Assembly: GCF_016583765.1 (NCBI RefSeq)
Contig: NZ_NRRR01000003.1
Coordinates: 1 to 64,000, forward strand
Length of the DNA stretch: 64,000 nt
Origin: Chromatium weissei
GTDB lineage: Bacteria; Pseudomonadota; Gammaproteobacteria; Chromatiales; Chromatiaceae
Reading direction: 5' to 3'
The position numbers and the translations under genes are program-made. Below the pieces are notes generated by a model that was not told the origin of the DNA, did not search any database, and saw only the letters and a program-made list of their open reading frames with translations. Shown piece by piece: positions 18,383 through 26,482 of the stretch (its first letter is position 1; every line of letters starts with the position of its first letter).

Positions 18383-18871
18383 ATGACCGAAGTCGAACTA
18401 AAAACGAAAACAAATGCAAAAAGCGCATCGTCATCGTACGTTACCTTCAGTTTAGAAGAGGAAACCTATGCAATTGATGTTTTGCAGGTTCAAGAAGTAC
18501 TTAAAATCACTGAAATTGCGCCAGTGCCCGGTGTTCCTGATTACATTTTAGGTATTATTAATTTGCGCGGTGATGTCGTGACGGTTATTGATGCTCGGCG
18601 GCGAATGCAATTGCCTGAACGTGCTCCTGATGATGCGTCGCGCATTGTGATTATTGATGTAGACAATCAAAACGTTGGAATTCTGGTTGACTCCGTTGCG
18701 GAGGTTGTATGTATTCCGCCGGATGAAGTTGATCCAGCGCCAGCCGTTGGTAATGATCAAACCAGTCGTTTTATTCTTGGTGTGAGTAGCAATGGCGAAA
18801 AACTTACGATTTTAATTGATCTAAATAAATTGCTGTCCGATGATGAATGGGCCGCTATTCGTGAACATTAA
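18383..18871 (+). CDS. cheW: Chemotaxis coupling protein CheW
   Basis: CheW links chemoreceptors to CheA in the signalling array. The 162 residues are a single CheW domain: TFSLEEETYAIDVLQVQEVL, PGVPDYILGIINLRGDVVTVID, and the C-terminal GEKLTILIDLNKLL. AAGGATG precedes the ATG by about 9 bases. The small genes at 18912 and 19219 follow in the same direction, as in polar-flagellum chemotaxis loci. Confidence 0.96.
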   Translation: MTEVELKTKTNAKSASSSYVTFSLEEETYAIDVLQVQEVLKITEIAPVPGVPDYILGIINLRGDVVTVIDARRRMQLPERAPDDASRIVIIDVDNQNVGILVDSVAEVVCIPPDEVDPAPAVGNDQTSRFILGVSSNGEKLTILIDLNKLLSDDEWAAIREH

Positions 18872-18911
18872 ATTCAGCAATTAAATTGGTTGTTATTCGG
18901 AGGGCAAACGG

Positions 18912-19151
18912 GTGAACGATCTCATTACACCACCTGCTGCAATTGATTCTCACCACGCACTACGTTTAGTGGGTGATGAACAAGAGCGACGTTTTGCCCG
19001 TGAGCATGTTGTGCTACAGCGTTCATTAGTGTTAAAAAATCTTCGTGGTGGTTATCAGCAACGTATGGGTGATCGCAGAAAAGCTGAACGGCGTTCGCTG
19101 CGTGTGCGTTTAGAAGGAAATCGCCGCGGTAACATTGATGACTATGCTTAA
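18912..19151 (+). CDS. Small basic protein of unknown function in chemotaxis operon
   Basis: A 79-residue protein starting at GTG 18912 with GGAGG about 9 bases upstream, a strong ribosome binding site that supports a real gene. I recognise no domain. It is Arg-rich in the second half, with repeated RR pairs (MGDRRKAERRSLRVRLEGNRRG), and has no membrane segment or signal peptide. The 40-base gap after cheW and 67-base gap before the DUF2802 gene suggest one transcript. Function unknown; a small adaptor or nucleic-acid-binding role is only a guess. Confidence 0.7.
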   Translation: MNDLITPPAAIDSHHALRLVGDEQERRFAREHVVLQRSLVLKNLRGGYQQRMGDRRKAERRSLRVRLEGNRRGNIDDYA

Positions 19152-19218
19152 ACTTAAAGTAGCGAACAGGCTAGGATCAATTAAGAAACGGTGCTCTGAT
19201 CAATGTTAATTTTAATTC

Positions 19219-19677
19219 ATGCTCACCAATGAAAATCCGCTATTTGGATTGGTTTTGTTTCTTTTTGCACTCGCTCTCATTGCGATCATCTCGGCAGTGT
19301 TTGCGTTAATTGCAATATCAAAATTACGACATCAGATCAAAGAAATTAATGACAACTTTCAACGTCAAAATACTTCGTTACTTTCTTTGCATGGCGCGAT
19401 GAAGGTTATTGCTGAAGATGTGATTCAGCACACTCAAAAGCAAATGACATTTGCGCGCACACTTGAACGAATCACCGATGAGCACAGTGAAATGCGACTC
19501 CGTGAAGTAGATTCAGGGCTTTATCCTCAAGCAATTCAGATGATTTACGATGGAATACGCCGTGAAGAAGTGCGCAAGCTGTGTGCTTTAACTGAATCTG
19601 AAGTTGATTTGCTATTTAGTTTGCATGGGCAGGGATCGAGTGCTAGAAGTACGACGGATGTGGAAATGCTTCCGTAA
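19219..19677 (+). CDS. DUF2802 family membrane protein
   Basis: A 152-residue protein with one N-terminal membrane segment (about 8-33; LVLFLFALALIAIISAVFAL), a coiled-coil stretch (about 35-95) and a conserved C-terminal region (SGLYPQAIQMIYDGIRREEV, CALTESEVDLLFSLHG) that looks like a helix-turn-helix-type fold. DUF2802 genes are found just after cheW in Pseudomonas-type loci, which agrees with this position. No biochemical function is established to my knowledge. Confidence 0.82.
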   Translation: MLTNENPLFGLVLFLFALALIAIISAVFALIAISKLRHQIKEINDNFQRQNTSLLSLHGAMKVIAEDVIQHTQKQMTFARTLERITDEHSEMRLREVDSGLYPQAIQMIYDGIRREEVRKLCALTESEVDLLFSLHGQGSSARSTTDVEMLP

Positions 19678-19683
19678 TGCAAT

Positions 19684-19980
19684 TCAATCAATCGGCGTAG
19701 TTTGATACGGGTCAATGCCTTCCAACATGAATACGAAGGTCAATACTTCTGCGACTGCGACGTATAGATTTTGTGGAATTTCATTGCCGAGTGGAATTTG
19801 CGCCAATGCTTCCACCAACACAGGGTCTGATTGCAACGGAATTCCCTCCGTTTCGGCGACTCGCACAATTTCCGCAGCGGTATAACCTTTGCCAACTGCC
19901 GTCACTCGCGGCGCATTGCGTCGATCCCATTGTAATGCAACGGCTTTCAGTGATTTGATTTGCGTCGTGTCCATCATCAA
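19684..19980 (-). CDS. fhlB: Free-standing FlhB C-terminal domain protein (FhlB)
   Basis: The 98 residues align with only the cytoplasmic C-terminal part of FlhB/EscU: KAVALQWDRRNAPRVTAVGK, then LAQIPLGNEIPQNLYVAVAEVLTFVF, which matches the FlhB segment around IGQEIPNGLFVAVARLLAYVY at about 7001-7065. It lacks the membrane part; the NPTH cleavage motif lies just before the region retained in FlhB and is absent here. It overlaps the upstream fliK-like gene by 4 bases (ATGA), so the two are coupled. Related stand-alone proteins exist in other proteobacteria and may substitute for FlhB-C; here that is inference. Confidence 0.85.
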   Translation of the reverse strand: MMMDTTQIKSLKAVALQWDRRNAPRVTAVGKGYTAAEIVRVAETEGIPLQSDPVLVEALAQIPLGNEIPQNLYVAVAEVLTFVFMLEGIDPYQTTPID

Positions 19981-21341
19981 CCCTGCTCTTGAATCATCGG
20001 CAACTTAGGTGCACTCAACGGAGTGGGCGCATTCACCTGAGGTCGATAACCCGCATAAAGACTTGCAATATCAAGATGTTGATTCGCAAGTTGCTGACGC
20101 AAGATTTCCAAATGATCGCGTATCAGCGCCGCGCCAGCCTCCGTTCCTGCCTGCAAACCTGCATTCAACCGCTCCATGCGCAAACTGAGATTGATCGATA
20201 ACGAACCGAGGCGCGGCAAATTCAACTTCAACCGCATATTCCAACGTTCGTCTTCGACGCGTGTTCCGCGCTGCTCTCGTTCAATCTCAGCATTCAGCAT
20301 CAACACCGCACCGTTTGGCATTCTAAATGGCAATTCCAACAACCAATATGGTTGCGCACCGTCACTGTTGAGGCTGTGCAATTGTTGCGTCACAACATGT
20401 TTAATCATGCCGTCAATATCGTGAATCAGCCTATCTGATGGCGGGCGCTTTGAATGCGCCAAACGTGCTGCCGAGCGCGTTGTCGTTTCTGTTGTCAGCA
20501 AAGATGACGACTTTAATGTTTCTAAATCAATGTCTTCAGCGGCAAGCTCCGCTTCATCGGGCATATCGTTCGCATCCGATGGCGCATCAGCATTCGAATT
20601 TGTTTCTGCTTCTGAATCGCTTTCTGCATTCGATTCAGCGCCAGTTTCCATTTTAATTTCAGTATCTTGATCATCATCGATACGCTCATCATCGTCAGTT
20701 TCCAATGTTGATTCAGCGTCATCGGATTCTTCCGTTGTCGAATCGGTATCAGCTTCAGCTTCGGCTGGCGCTTCGGCTTCTACGGTCATCGCCATCACGC
20801 TGTCTATTTCCGGCGATGTTGACTCCGGCGGTGCTACCGATTCTGTCGGCGCAGATGTGGATTCAATGACACTTAATTGCTCGGCCAAACTCAGCAACTG
20901 TCCCTTGAGGTCTTGCGCCAACTCTGTGAATTGATTGGGATTTGCGATTGCCTGCGCGACCTGCGCCTCCAACCAAATTCCGCTATTTTGAATGGCGGCA
21001 GACAATTGCTGCGGTTGCGTTAAATCCTTGGCAGTGACGAGACGATCTATAAATGCAGCGACCAACTGCTGTTTGGCATCCAGCGGTACGGTCGCGGAGC
21101 TGAGTTGATTCGCCCAACGGTCAAGTGTGGGCGTGAGTGGTTGCGCCTGTGGCAGATGTTGACGGATTTGCGCAGTCATCCATGCAGACGCATTTGCAGT
21201 GGAACTATTTGATAGTGCGCTAGATTTAGGTTGCGAGGCTTGCAATAAAGCAGTGGCGTTTGTTTTATTCGGCGCGCCAGTTGGTTTATTCAAAGGCGTT
21301 TTATTTACGCCCGTTAACGTTGGAAGAAGTGGCTCGCGCAT
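19977..21341 (-). CDS. FliK-like protein with C-terminal Flg_hook domain
   Basis: A 454-residue protein. The N-terminal ~160 residues are Thr/Ala/Gln-rich, the middle (about 165-275) is strongly acidic low-complexity sequence (runs of Glu/Asp/Ala/Thr), and the C-terminal ~120 residues form a Flg_hook-like domain (WLLELPFRMPNGAVLMLNAE, MRLKLNLPRLGSLSINLSLR, then a helix). It is distinct from fliK at 1-1551. Coupled to the FlhB-C gene, it forms a candidate ruler/switch pair. Annotated elsewhere as 'flagellar hook-length control protein'; its role beside the main FliK is not established. Confidence 0.83.
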   Translation of the reverse strand: MREPLLPTLTGVNKTPLNKPTGAPNKTNATALLQASQPKSSALSNSSTANASAWMTAQIRQHLPQAQPLTPTLDRWANQLSSATVPLDAKQQLVAAFIDRLVTAKDLTQPQQLSAAIQNSGIWLEAQVAQAIANPNQFTELAQDLKGQLLSLAEQLSVIESTSAPTESVAPPESTSPEIDSVMAMTVEAEAPAEAEADTDSTTEESDDAESTLETDDDERIDDDQDTEIKMETGAESNAESDSEAETNSNADAPSDANDMPDEAELAAEDIDLETLKSSSLLTTETTTRSAARLAHSKRPPSDRLIHDIDGMIKHVVTQQLHSLNSDGAQPYWLLELPFRMPNGAVLMLNAEIEREQRGTRVEDERWNMRLKLNLPRLGSLSINLSLRMERLNAGLQAGTEAGAALIRDHLEILRQQLANQHLDIASLYAGYRPQVNAPTPLSAPKLPMIQEQG

Positions 21342-21399
21342 GGATCAGCACCTGTAAAAGTGAGGTTGCTAATAACAGTAACGCCATGAAAAACAGCGT

Positions 21400-22152
21400 T
21401 TAATCAGCTTTTTTGCGCGCTTCACGTTGATAATACAGAGCGGCACGCATCAGAGCGCGTTCGGTTTGCGGATCAGATTGAATAATTGAAAAACCCGCAG
21501 CAATAATGCCGGAATGTACTGATGGGCGTAAATTAACAAGTGTGGCTTGACCGGATAGCGGCGCTCTTAATTCCGGCAAATCCATATTGAAATAGCGAAA
21601 ATGTGTTTGTAATAATCGGGAATTGATTGCGCCATCAAGCACGCCAACACAGAAGCCTTTAATCGACAAATCAATTAACCGTGCTGTCAATTCTAAATCT
21701 GAGCGTTCATGTCGAAGTGTGACGCTGCGTCGTTCATAACGCGGCAGGGGTACACGAAAAATATCTCGGCGCTGTAAATAACTAATTTTATTTGGATAGG
21801 TGCCAACATACAGCGCATGTCCGTTTTCAAAAAGAATGTTTTCAATTGTCATTACGAAACGAATCGCAATGCCGCGCAAACTGGCGTAAACGTGCACGAT
21901 GTCACCGATATTGAGCGATTCCTGAACATCGAGCGGATTTAATTCATCTAAATAAAGTTGCTGCGTCGTTTCATTCAATCGTACCAATAACGAATTGTAT
22001 AGCGGACCTTCGGCATCAATCCGTACGCCAATCAACACCAAAAGCTCTTGCATCTCATTGAGAATGGATGCGATGCGTTCCGGTTTGAGCACGGTGTGGG
22101 TGTCGTTAGTTTCAGGTTCCGTTGCAACTGGAGTCTGCTTGAAGGTGCCCAA
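21400..22152 (-). CDS. ycgR: c-di-GMP-binding flagellar brake protein YcgR/FlgZ
   Basis: YcgR binds c-di-GMP and slows the motor. The N-terminal YcgR domain (ILNEMQELLVLIGVRIDAEG, LNIGDIVHVYASLRG) is followed by a PilZ domain with both c-di-GMP-binding signatures: QRRDIFRVPLP (RxxxR) and DLSIKGFCVG (D/NxSxxG). The start is uncertain. The frame is open to an ATG at 22296, but that would overlap flgN by 128 bases; TTG 22152, just after the flgN stop, is my choice. The flgM-flgN-flgZ order matches pseudomonads. Confidence 0.9.
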   Translation of the reverse strand: MGTFKQTPVATEPETNDTHTVLKPERIASILNEMQELLVLIGVRIDAEGPLYNSLLVRLNETTQQLYLDELNPLDVQESLNIGDIVHVYASLRGIAIRFVMTIENILFENGHALYVGTYPNKISYLQRRDIFRVPLPRYERRSVTLRHERSDLELTARLIDLSIKGFCVGVLDGAINSRLLQTHFRYFNMDLPELRAPLSGQATLVNLRPSVHSGIIAAGFSIIQSDPQTERALMRAALYYQREARKKAD

Positions 22153-22168
22153 TCCGATGGTTCTCTCG

Positions 22169-22666
22169 TTATGCGTGAATAAGGGTGCGACTGCGTGAAC
22201 TGGTGAATGTCGTGCGACCCTGTGGAGTATAGGTTGCAGAAGCAGCATCGTCACCTTTAAGAATGCGCAATAGTGTTGCAATGCGTTTGCGATCATGTTC
22301 GATTAAGCGCGCATTTGCACGATTGAGTTGATCACAACGTACACTCATTTCACGCAATTGCGTCCATTGCGCACTCAGCGATTGCGCATGATCAAATTGT
22401 GTAAATAACTGCGCAATTCCCGAATTGGTAAATGGCAATTGTGCGAATTCAACCCATTGCTTTTGTTTAACAGTTTCTGCTTCGAGCGTAGCAACTAATG
22501 TGCTTTTCGTTGCGATAACACGCTGTAACATATCAGGATTACGCGTTGCAATCACACGAGCTTCATCGAGCATTACCGTTTCTAATTGTGCGAGCATTTG
22601 CAGTGAACGCACAAGTGATTGTGCAAATTGCGAAGCAAATTCAGCGATTGATGGTTGGCAAATCAT
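22169..22666 (-). CDS. flgN: Flagellar export chaperone FlgN
   Basis: FlgN is the cytosolic chaperone for the hook-filament junction proteins FlgK and FlgL. About 165 residues, all helical, with the family features of a long N-terminal helix pair (QSLVRSLQMLAQLETVMLDE), NRANARLIEHDRKRIATLLRIL and a C-terminal YTPQGRT tail. ATG 22666 is preferred over 22675 because AAAGGA lies about 8 bases before it and would overlap the earlier start. It follows flgM by 33 bases. Confidence 0.9.
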   Translation of the reverse strand: MICQPSIAEFASQFAQSLVRSLQMLAQLETVMLDEARVIATRNPDMLQRVIATKSTLVATLEAETVKQKQWVEFAQLPFTNSGIAQLFTQFDHAQSLSAQWTQLREMSVRCDQLNRANARLIEHDRKRIATLLRILKGDDAASATYTPQGRTTFTSSRSRTLIHA

Positions 22667-22699
22667 GGTGAACATCCTTTATCAGAATGATGTTTCAAA

Positions 22700-23128
22700 T
22701 TAGCGTGTGAGCAAATCTTCAAAAGCCAGCATTCGCTGGGCAAGACGCTGATTGTTAATGGGATAGCGCCCTTCGGCAATTGCGGCTTTGATTTTGGCAA
22801 CCTTATTGTCGTCAAATGGTACTTCAGCAGCGTTATTGCGGGCGGCAGTCATCGTCAATGCAGTTTGCGTCAAGGTCACTGATTCGCCAGTTGTATTCAT
22901 GCCTTTCATTGATCCGCGAGACGAATGAATAACTGCGGATTGCTCAGTTAAAGCAATGGTGTCTACAAAATTGCTGCTGGTCGTGCGAGCAGCTTGATCT
23001 GCTTTTGTCGTTTCGCCGCTCGTGCTATTCACAATAGGCGTGGTTGATCCGGCAGTCAGCCGTCCTTTTGTCGTTGAGTTTGAAACCTCAGCGCGATGGT
23101 TGTTACCAGTCAGGCTTTTAATGTCCAT
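22700..23128 (-). CDS. flgM: Anti-sigma-28 factor FlgM
   Basis: FlgM binds FliA until the finished hook-basal body exports it. The start is placed at ATG 23128 (MDIKSLTGNN), giving 142 residues; the open frame continues to 23239 but that part has no family features. The disordered Ser/Thr-rich N-terminal part precedes the conserved sigma-binding C-terminal helices (about 95-142): VPFDDNKVAKIKAAIAEG, YPINNQRLAQRMLAFEDLL. It is longer than the ~97 residues of enterobacterial FlgM because of the Ser/Thr-rich middle. Confidence 0.88.
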   Translation of the reverse strand: MDIKSLTGNNHRAEVSNSTTKGRLTAGSTTPIVNSTSGETTKADQAARTTSSNFVDTIALTEQSAVIHSSRGSMKGMNTTGESVTLTQTALTMTAARNNAAEVPFDDNKVAKIKAAIAEGRYPINNQRLAQRMLAFEDLLTR

Positions 23129-23586
23129 GAGCATGATCCGATTCAATACGAGCCTATGTTCTCTAACGGCAATCGTGCCTGAAACTGTAGACATCTTCAC
23201 ATTTTTGGTCAGTTTCAGAGGCTGTGCCGTTGCAAACACAGGTGACTGTTTTTTATGAACATGCAGTTGTGCACTGCATGAGCCAAGTTTTTACACCATC
23301 AACTGCTTGCGATGAAAAAATTGATCGCATAATAAAATTAAGCACTTAACAATCCAACTGCGTCATATCTACAGGCTGCGACTGATGCGTCACATTTAAG
23401 CGTACGCTTTCACCATAAATACAGTTAAAACAGGCTCGTCGCAGAATGCCGATGCAGTACAACCGCAGAACAATCGCTTTCGTACGTTTTGCGCGTCTCG
23501 AATTCGGTTAGGAATCAAGCGTCAATCCGCCCTACAATAGCGCGAATCATTTCAACCGTTATCTAACTTCACAGCATTTGCCCATC
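23129..23586. other. Divergent intergenic region with several inverted repeats
   Basis: 458 bases between the flgM start (minus) and the S1-protein start (plus). No convincing gene is seen. Inverted repeats: CTGAAACTG at 23179-23187 with CAGTTTCAG at 23210-23218; CATGCAGT at 23260-23267 with ACTGCATG at 23273-23280; TGCGAT at 23308-23313 with ATCGCA at 23324-23329. A -10-like TACAAT at 23533-23538 could serve the S1 gene, but no matching -35 box is evident. No clear sigma-28 or sigma-54 promoter was found for flgM. Confidence 0.5.
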
Positions 23587-24804
23587 ATGTCTGATTCTGA
23601 AAACTTTGAAGACCTTCTCAAACAGTTCGATCAAACGCATCCACAGACGCGCAAAGGTGCGCCGAACATTGGCGACCGAGTGCGCGGAACGCTGGTCGTG
23701 ATCAGCGACACTCACGCCTTTGTCGATCTCGGTTCCAAAGCGGAAGGTCGTTTGGAACTTGCCGTCATCACCGATGCTGATGGACAACTCACACACGCGC
23801 TGGGCGATGTGATTGAACTCCAAATCACCGGCAAGGACGAGGAAAACGGAATGCTGCTGCTCGGCAGTCAGCAAGGACAGCGGTTTCATGGTTCCGATGA
23901 AATTGAAAACGCTTATCGGCAAGGTTTGCCCGTGCAGGGACAAGTCAGTGCAGCAGTGAAAGGCGGAGTGGAAGTGCAAATCGCCGGACTACGCGCCTTT
24001 TGCCCAGCATCGCAGATTGACCTTCGTTTTATCGACGATTTAGCGGAATTGATCGGACAGCGATTTGATTTTCGCATCACCAAATTTGAAGGCGGAAAAC
24101 ATACCAATTTAGTGGTATCGCGGCGGGCGCTGTTGGAAGAACAGCAACGCGCTCAAGCAGAACAAACGCGTGCACAACTCACCGAAGGCGCAGTACTCAC
24201 CGGAACCGTCACCTCCATCAAAGATTACGGCGCGTTTGTGGACATCGGTGGATTGGAAGGCATGATTCACGTCAGCCAACTGGCGTTTGGTCACATCAAA
24301 CATCCCAAAGAAGTGCTGCAAATCGGGCAGCAAGTGGAAGTGAGTGTGCTGCGCATTGATCCGCCGAGCGAAAAAAATAAGCGCGAAAAGATCGCCTTAT
24401 CCATTCGCGCCCTAACCCGCGACCCTTGGCAAGATGCCGCAGCACAATTTCCTGTCGGATTGCGTATCACCGGAATCGTCTCGCGGCTACAACCGTTCGG
24501 CGCGTTTATCGAACTCGCACCCGGCATCGACGGATTGGTGCACATCAGCGAATTGGGCGCAGGACGGCGCATCAATCATCCCAGCGAAATTCTCAACCTC
24601 GGCGATCAAGTGGAAGCGAGCGTACTCGGCGTGGATTTGGAACGCCGCCGAATCAGCTTGTCACTCAACACCAATGCCAAACCAACCGCAGAAATTCCCG
24701 CTGCGCGCACTTCGACCGCAGCCCCCGCACCGGCAAAACCCGCAGAAAAAACGCTCGGCACCTTTGGCGCGTTATTACAAGAAACGATGAATAAGGCGCG
24801 ATAA
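23587..24804 (+). CDS. S1 RNA-binding domain protein (four S1 repeats)
   Basis: About 405 residues with four S1-type OB folds: about 28-100 (IGDRVRGTLVVISDTHAFVD), 110-180 (VQGQVSAAVKGGVEVQIAG), 195-270 (GAVLTGTVTSIKDYGAFVDI, GLEGMIHVSQL) and 285-360 (ITGIVSRLQPFGAFIELA, GIDGLVHISEL). Ribosomal protein S1 in this class normally has six domains and about 550 residues, so this is a shorter S1 paralogue, not the main rpsA. It probably binds RNA; target unknown. ATG 23587 is chosen over TTG 23578. hemW follows after 1 base. Confidence 0.87.
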   Translation: MSDSENFEDLLKQFDQTHPQTRKGAPNIGDRVRGTLVVISDTHAFVDLGSKAEGRLELAVITDADGQLTHALGDVIELQITGKDEENGMLLLGSQQGQRFHGSDEIENAYRQGLPVQGQVSAAVKGGVEVQIAGLRAFCPASQIDLRFIDDLAELIGQRFDFRITKFEGGKHTNLVVSRRALLEEQQRAQAEQTRAQLTEGAVLTGTVTSIKDYGAFVDIGGLEGMIHVSQLAFGHIKHPKEVLQIGQQVEVSVLRIDPPSEKNKREKIALSIRALTRDPWQDAAAQFPVGLRITGIVSRLQPFGAFIELAPGIDGLVHISELGAGRRINHPSEILNLGDQVEASVLGVDLERRRISLSLNTNAKPTAEIPAARTSTAAPAPAKPAEKTLGTFGALLQETMNKAR

Positions 24805-24805
24805 C

Positions 24806-25984
24806 GTGATTTCGCCTTCAGCGAGCGGCGCGCAAGTATTGCCACCGCTCGCACTTTATATTCATCTTCCTTGGTGCATTCGCAAATGCCCATATTGCGA
24901 TTTCAATTCCCACGCCAACACTGAACCACCCATCGCACATTACATTCAGCAACTGCTCGCTGATTTAGAAAATGAATTACAAAACTCCGCCGCACAACGC
25001 CCGTTGTATTCGATTTTTATTGGCGGCGGAACACCGAGTTTATTCTCCGGTGCAGCAATTCAAACACTGCTCGACGGAATTCGTGCGCGTGCGGAGTTAT
25101 TACCAAATATCGAAATCACTTTAGAAGCCAATCCCGGCGCTGCCGATGCACGACGTTTTGCCGCGTATCGTGCTGCGGGCGTGAATCGTTTATCCATTGG
25201 CGTACAGAGTTTATCGGCAGTGCAATTAACGCAACTGGGACGCATTCACAATCCAATTCAAGCGCGTGCCGCAATTGCCGCAGCGCGTGATGCAGAATTC
25301 GATAATTTCAATTTAGATATGATGTTTGCATTGCCAGCACAGCGTTTGCACGAAGCAGCAACGGACTTGAACGCCGCTTTAGAACTCGCACCAACGCATC
25401 TGTCGTATTACCAGTTGACATTGGAACCAGACACCGTATTTCATACTCAGCCGCCCAATTTACCGGACGACGAATTAGTTGCAGAAATGGCAATTCAAGG
25501 ACAGGAACTATTGGCACAAGCAGGATTTGTGCAATATGAAGTTTCTGCGTATTCACAGCATAATTATCAATGTCGCCATAATCTTAATTATTGGCAATTT
25601 GGCGATTATCTTGGTATTGGCGCTGGCGCGCACGGCAAATTAACAGAATTGATTTTGCCGCAGAATGAATGGCGCATTTGGCGCACCGCAAAACACGCAC
25701 TTCCCGATATTTATTTGAATGCTGTAACAAATCGTTTTATTGCAAATCGCACTGAATTAAGCACGAACGATTGTATCTGTGAATTTGCATTAAATGCGTT
25801 GCGCTTAACTGCTGGTTTTAATACCGCATTATTTACACAAACGACTGGATTGCCATTAACACATTTAGCGCCGCATTTTGCGCAAGCAGTTGCGGATGGA
25901 TTATTAAATATCGACGGTGAATGTATTCAGCCGACAGCACTGGGGCGGAATTTTCTCGATGATTTAGTGGGACGATTTGCGTGA
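24806..25984 (+). CDS. hemW: Radical SAM heme chaperone HemW
   Basis: HemW (formerly annotated as a coproporphyrinogen oxidase-like protein, YggW) binds heme and an Fe4S4 cluster and delivers heme to client enzymes. The 392 residues contain the radical-SAM motif WCIRKCPYCDF (Cys24, Cys28, Cys31), the GGGTPS SAM-binding segment, the RLSIGVQS block and the C-terminal HemN-type domain. GTG 24806 lies 1 base after the S1-gene stop. Confidence 0.93.
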   Translation: MISPSASGAQVLPPLALYIHLPWCIRKCPYCDFNSHANTEPPIAHYIQQLLADLENELQNSAAQRPLYSIFIGGGTPSLFSGAAIQTLLDGIRARAELLPNIEITLEANPGAADARRFAAYRAAGVNRLSIGVQSLSAVQLTQLGRIHNPIQARAAIAAARDAEFDNFNLDMMFALPAQRLHEAATDLNAALELAPTHLSYYQLTLEPDTVFHTQPPNLPDDELVAEMAIQGQELLAQAGFVQYEVSAYSQHNYQCRHNLNYWQFGDYLGIGAGAHGKLTELILPQNEWRIWRTAKHALPDIYLNAVTNRFIANRTELSTNDCICEFALNALRLTAGFNTALFTQTTGLPLTHLAPHFAQAVADGLLNIDGECIQPTALGRNFLDDLVGRFA

Positions 25985-26096
25985 TGGCAACAAATTGGTG
26001 CGATTTGCGCTGAAAGTTGCGGCACGATAACTGCGATGATAGCCTTGCGTGTTTCTGAAAATTCTTAAACGCCCGAGCTGGGCAAAAGGTTAAATA

Positions 26097-26297
26097 ATGA
26101 AAGCAGACATCCATCCGAAATACACTGAAGTGAAAGTGGTGTGCAGTTGTGGTAATGAATTTGTAACGCGTTCTACCAAGGGCAAGGACCTTCATATTGA
26201 AGTGTGCTCGGCTTGCCATCCATTTTACACGGGCAAACAAAAGGTATTGGATACTGCAGGGCGCGTGGATAAATTCCGCCGCAAATACGCGCGCTAA
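26097..26297 (+). CDS. rpmE: 50S ribosomal protein L31
   Basis: A 66-residue ribosomal protein starting MKADIHPKY. It is the zinc-binding C+ form, with CSCGN and CSACHPF providing the four cysteines. AAAGG precedes the ATG by about 7 bases. The 112-base leader holds a short GCCC/GGGC hairpin, of unknown role, just before the ribosome binding site. A strong intrinsic terminator follows at 26309. Confidence 0.97.
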   Translation: MKADIHPKYTEVKVVCSCGNEFVTRSTKGKDLHIEVCSACHPFYTGKQKVLDTAGRVDKFRRKYAR

Positions 26298-26308
26298 TTC
26301 GCTCTGCA

Positions 26309-26349
26309 AACGCGGAAGTTTTAATCAAACTTCCGCGTTTTTTGTTTTG
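26309..26349 (+). terminator. Intrinsic terminator after rpmE
   Basis: A perfect 13-base stem (AACGCGGAAGTTT at 26309-26321, AAACTTCCGCGTT at 26327-26339) with a 5-base loop, followed by a T-rich tract at 26338-26349. It ends the rpmE transcript. Confidence 0.95.
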
Positions 26350-26482
26350 ACGTTCCTCGCTTTAATTCACCGCACATTTTAAGTTCCTCGCTCTATTAAC
26401 ATTGAATACACAACGATGTGTTGTGCTTGGTTTGGCGCGAGCTGCCGCCTATTTTTAATTCTCAATTGAAAGGCAAAATCAC

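Noticed and set aside
23170-23182. GGCACGATTGCC upstream of flgM as a sigma-54 promoter
   Set aside because: The GG-to-GC distance is 9 bases instead of 12, so it cannot be a -24/-12 element.
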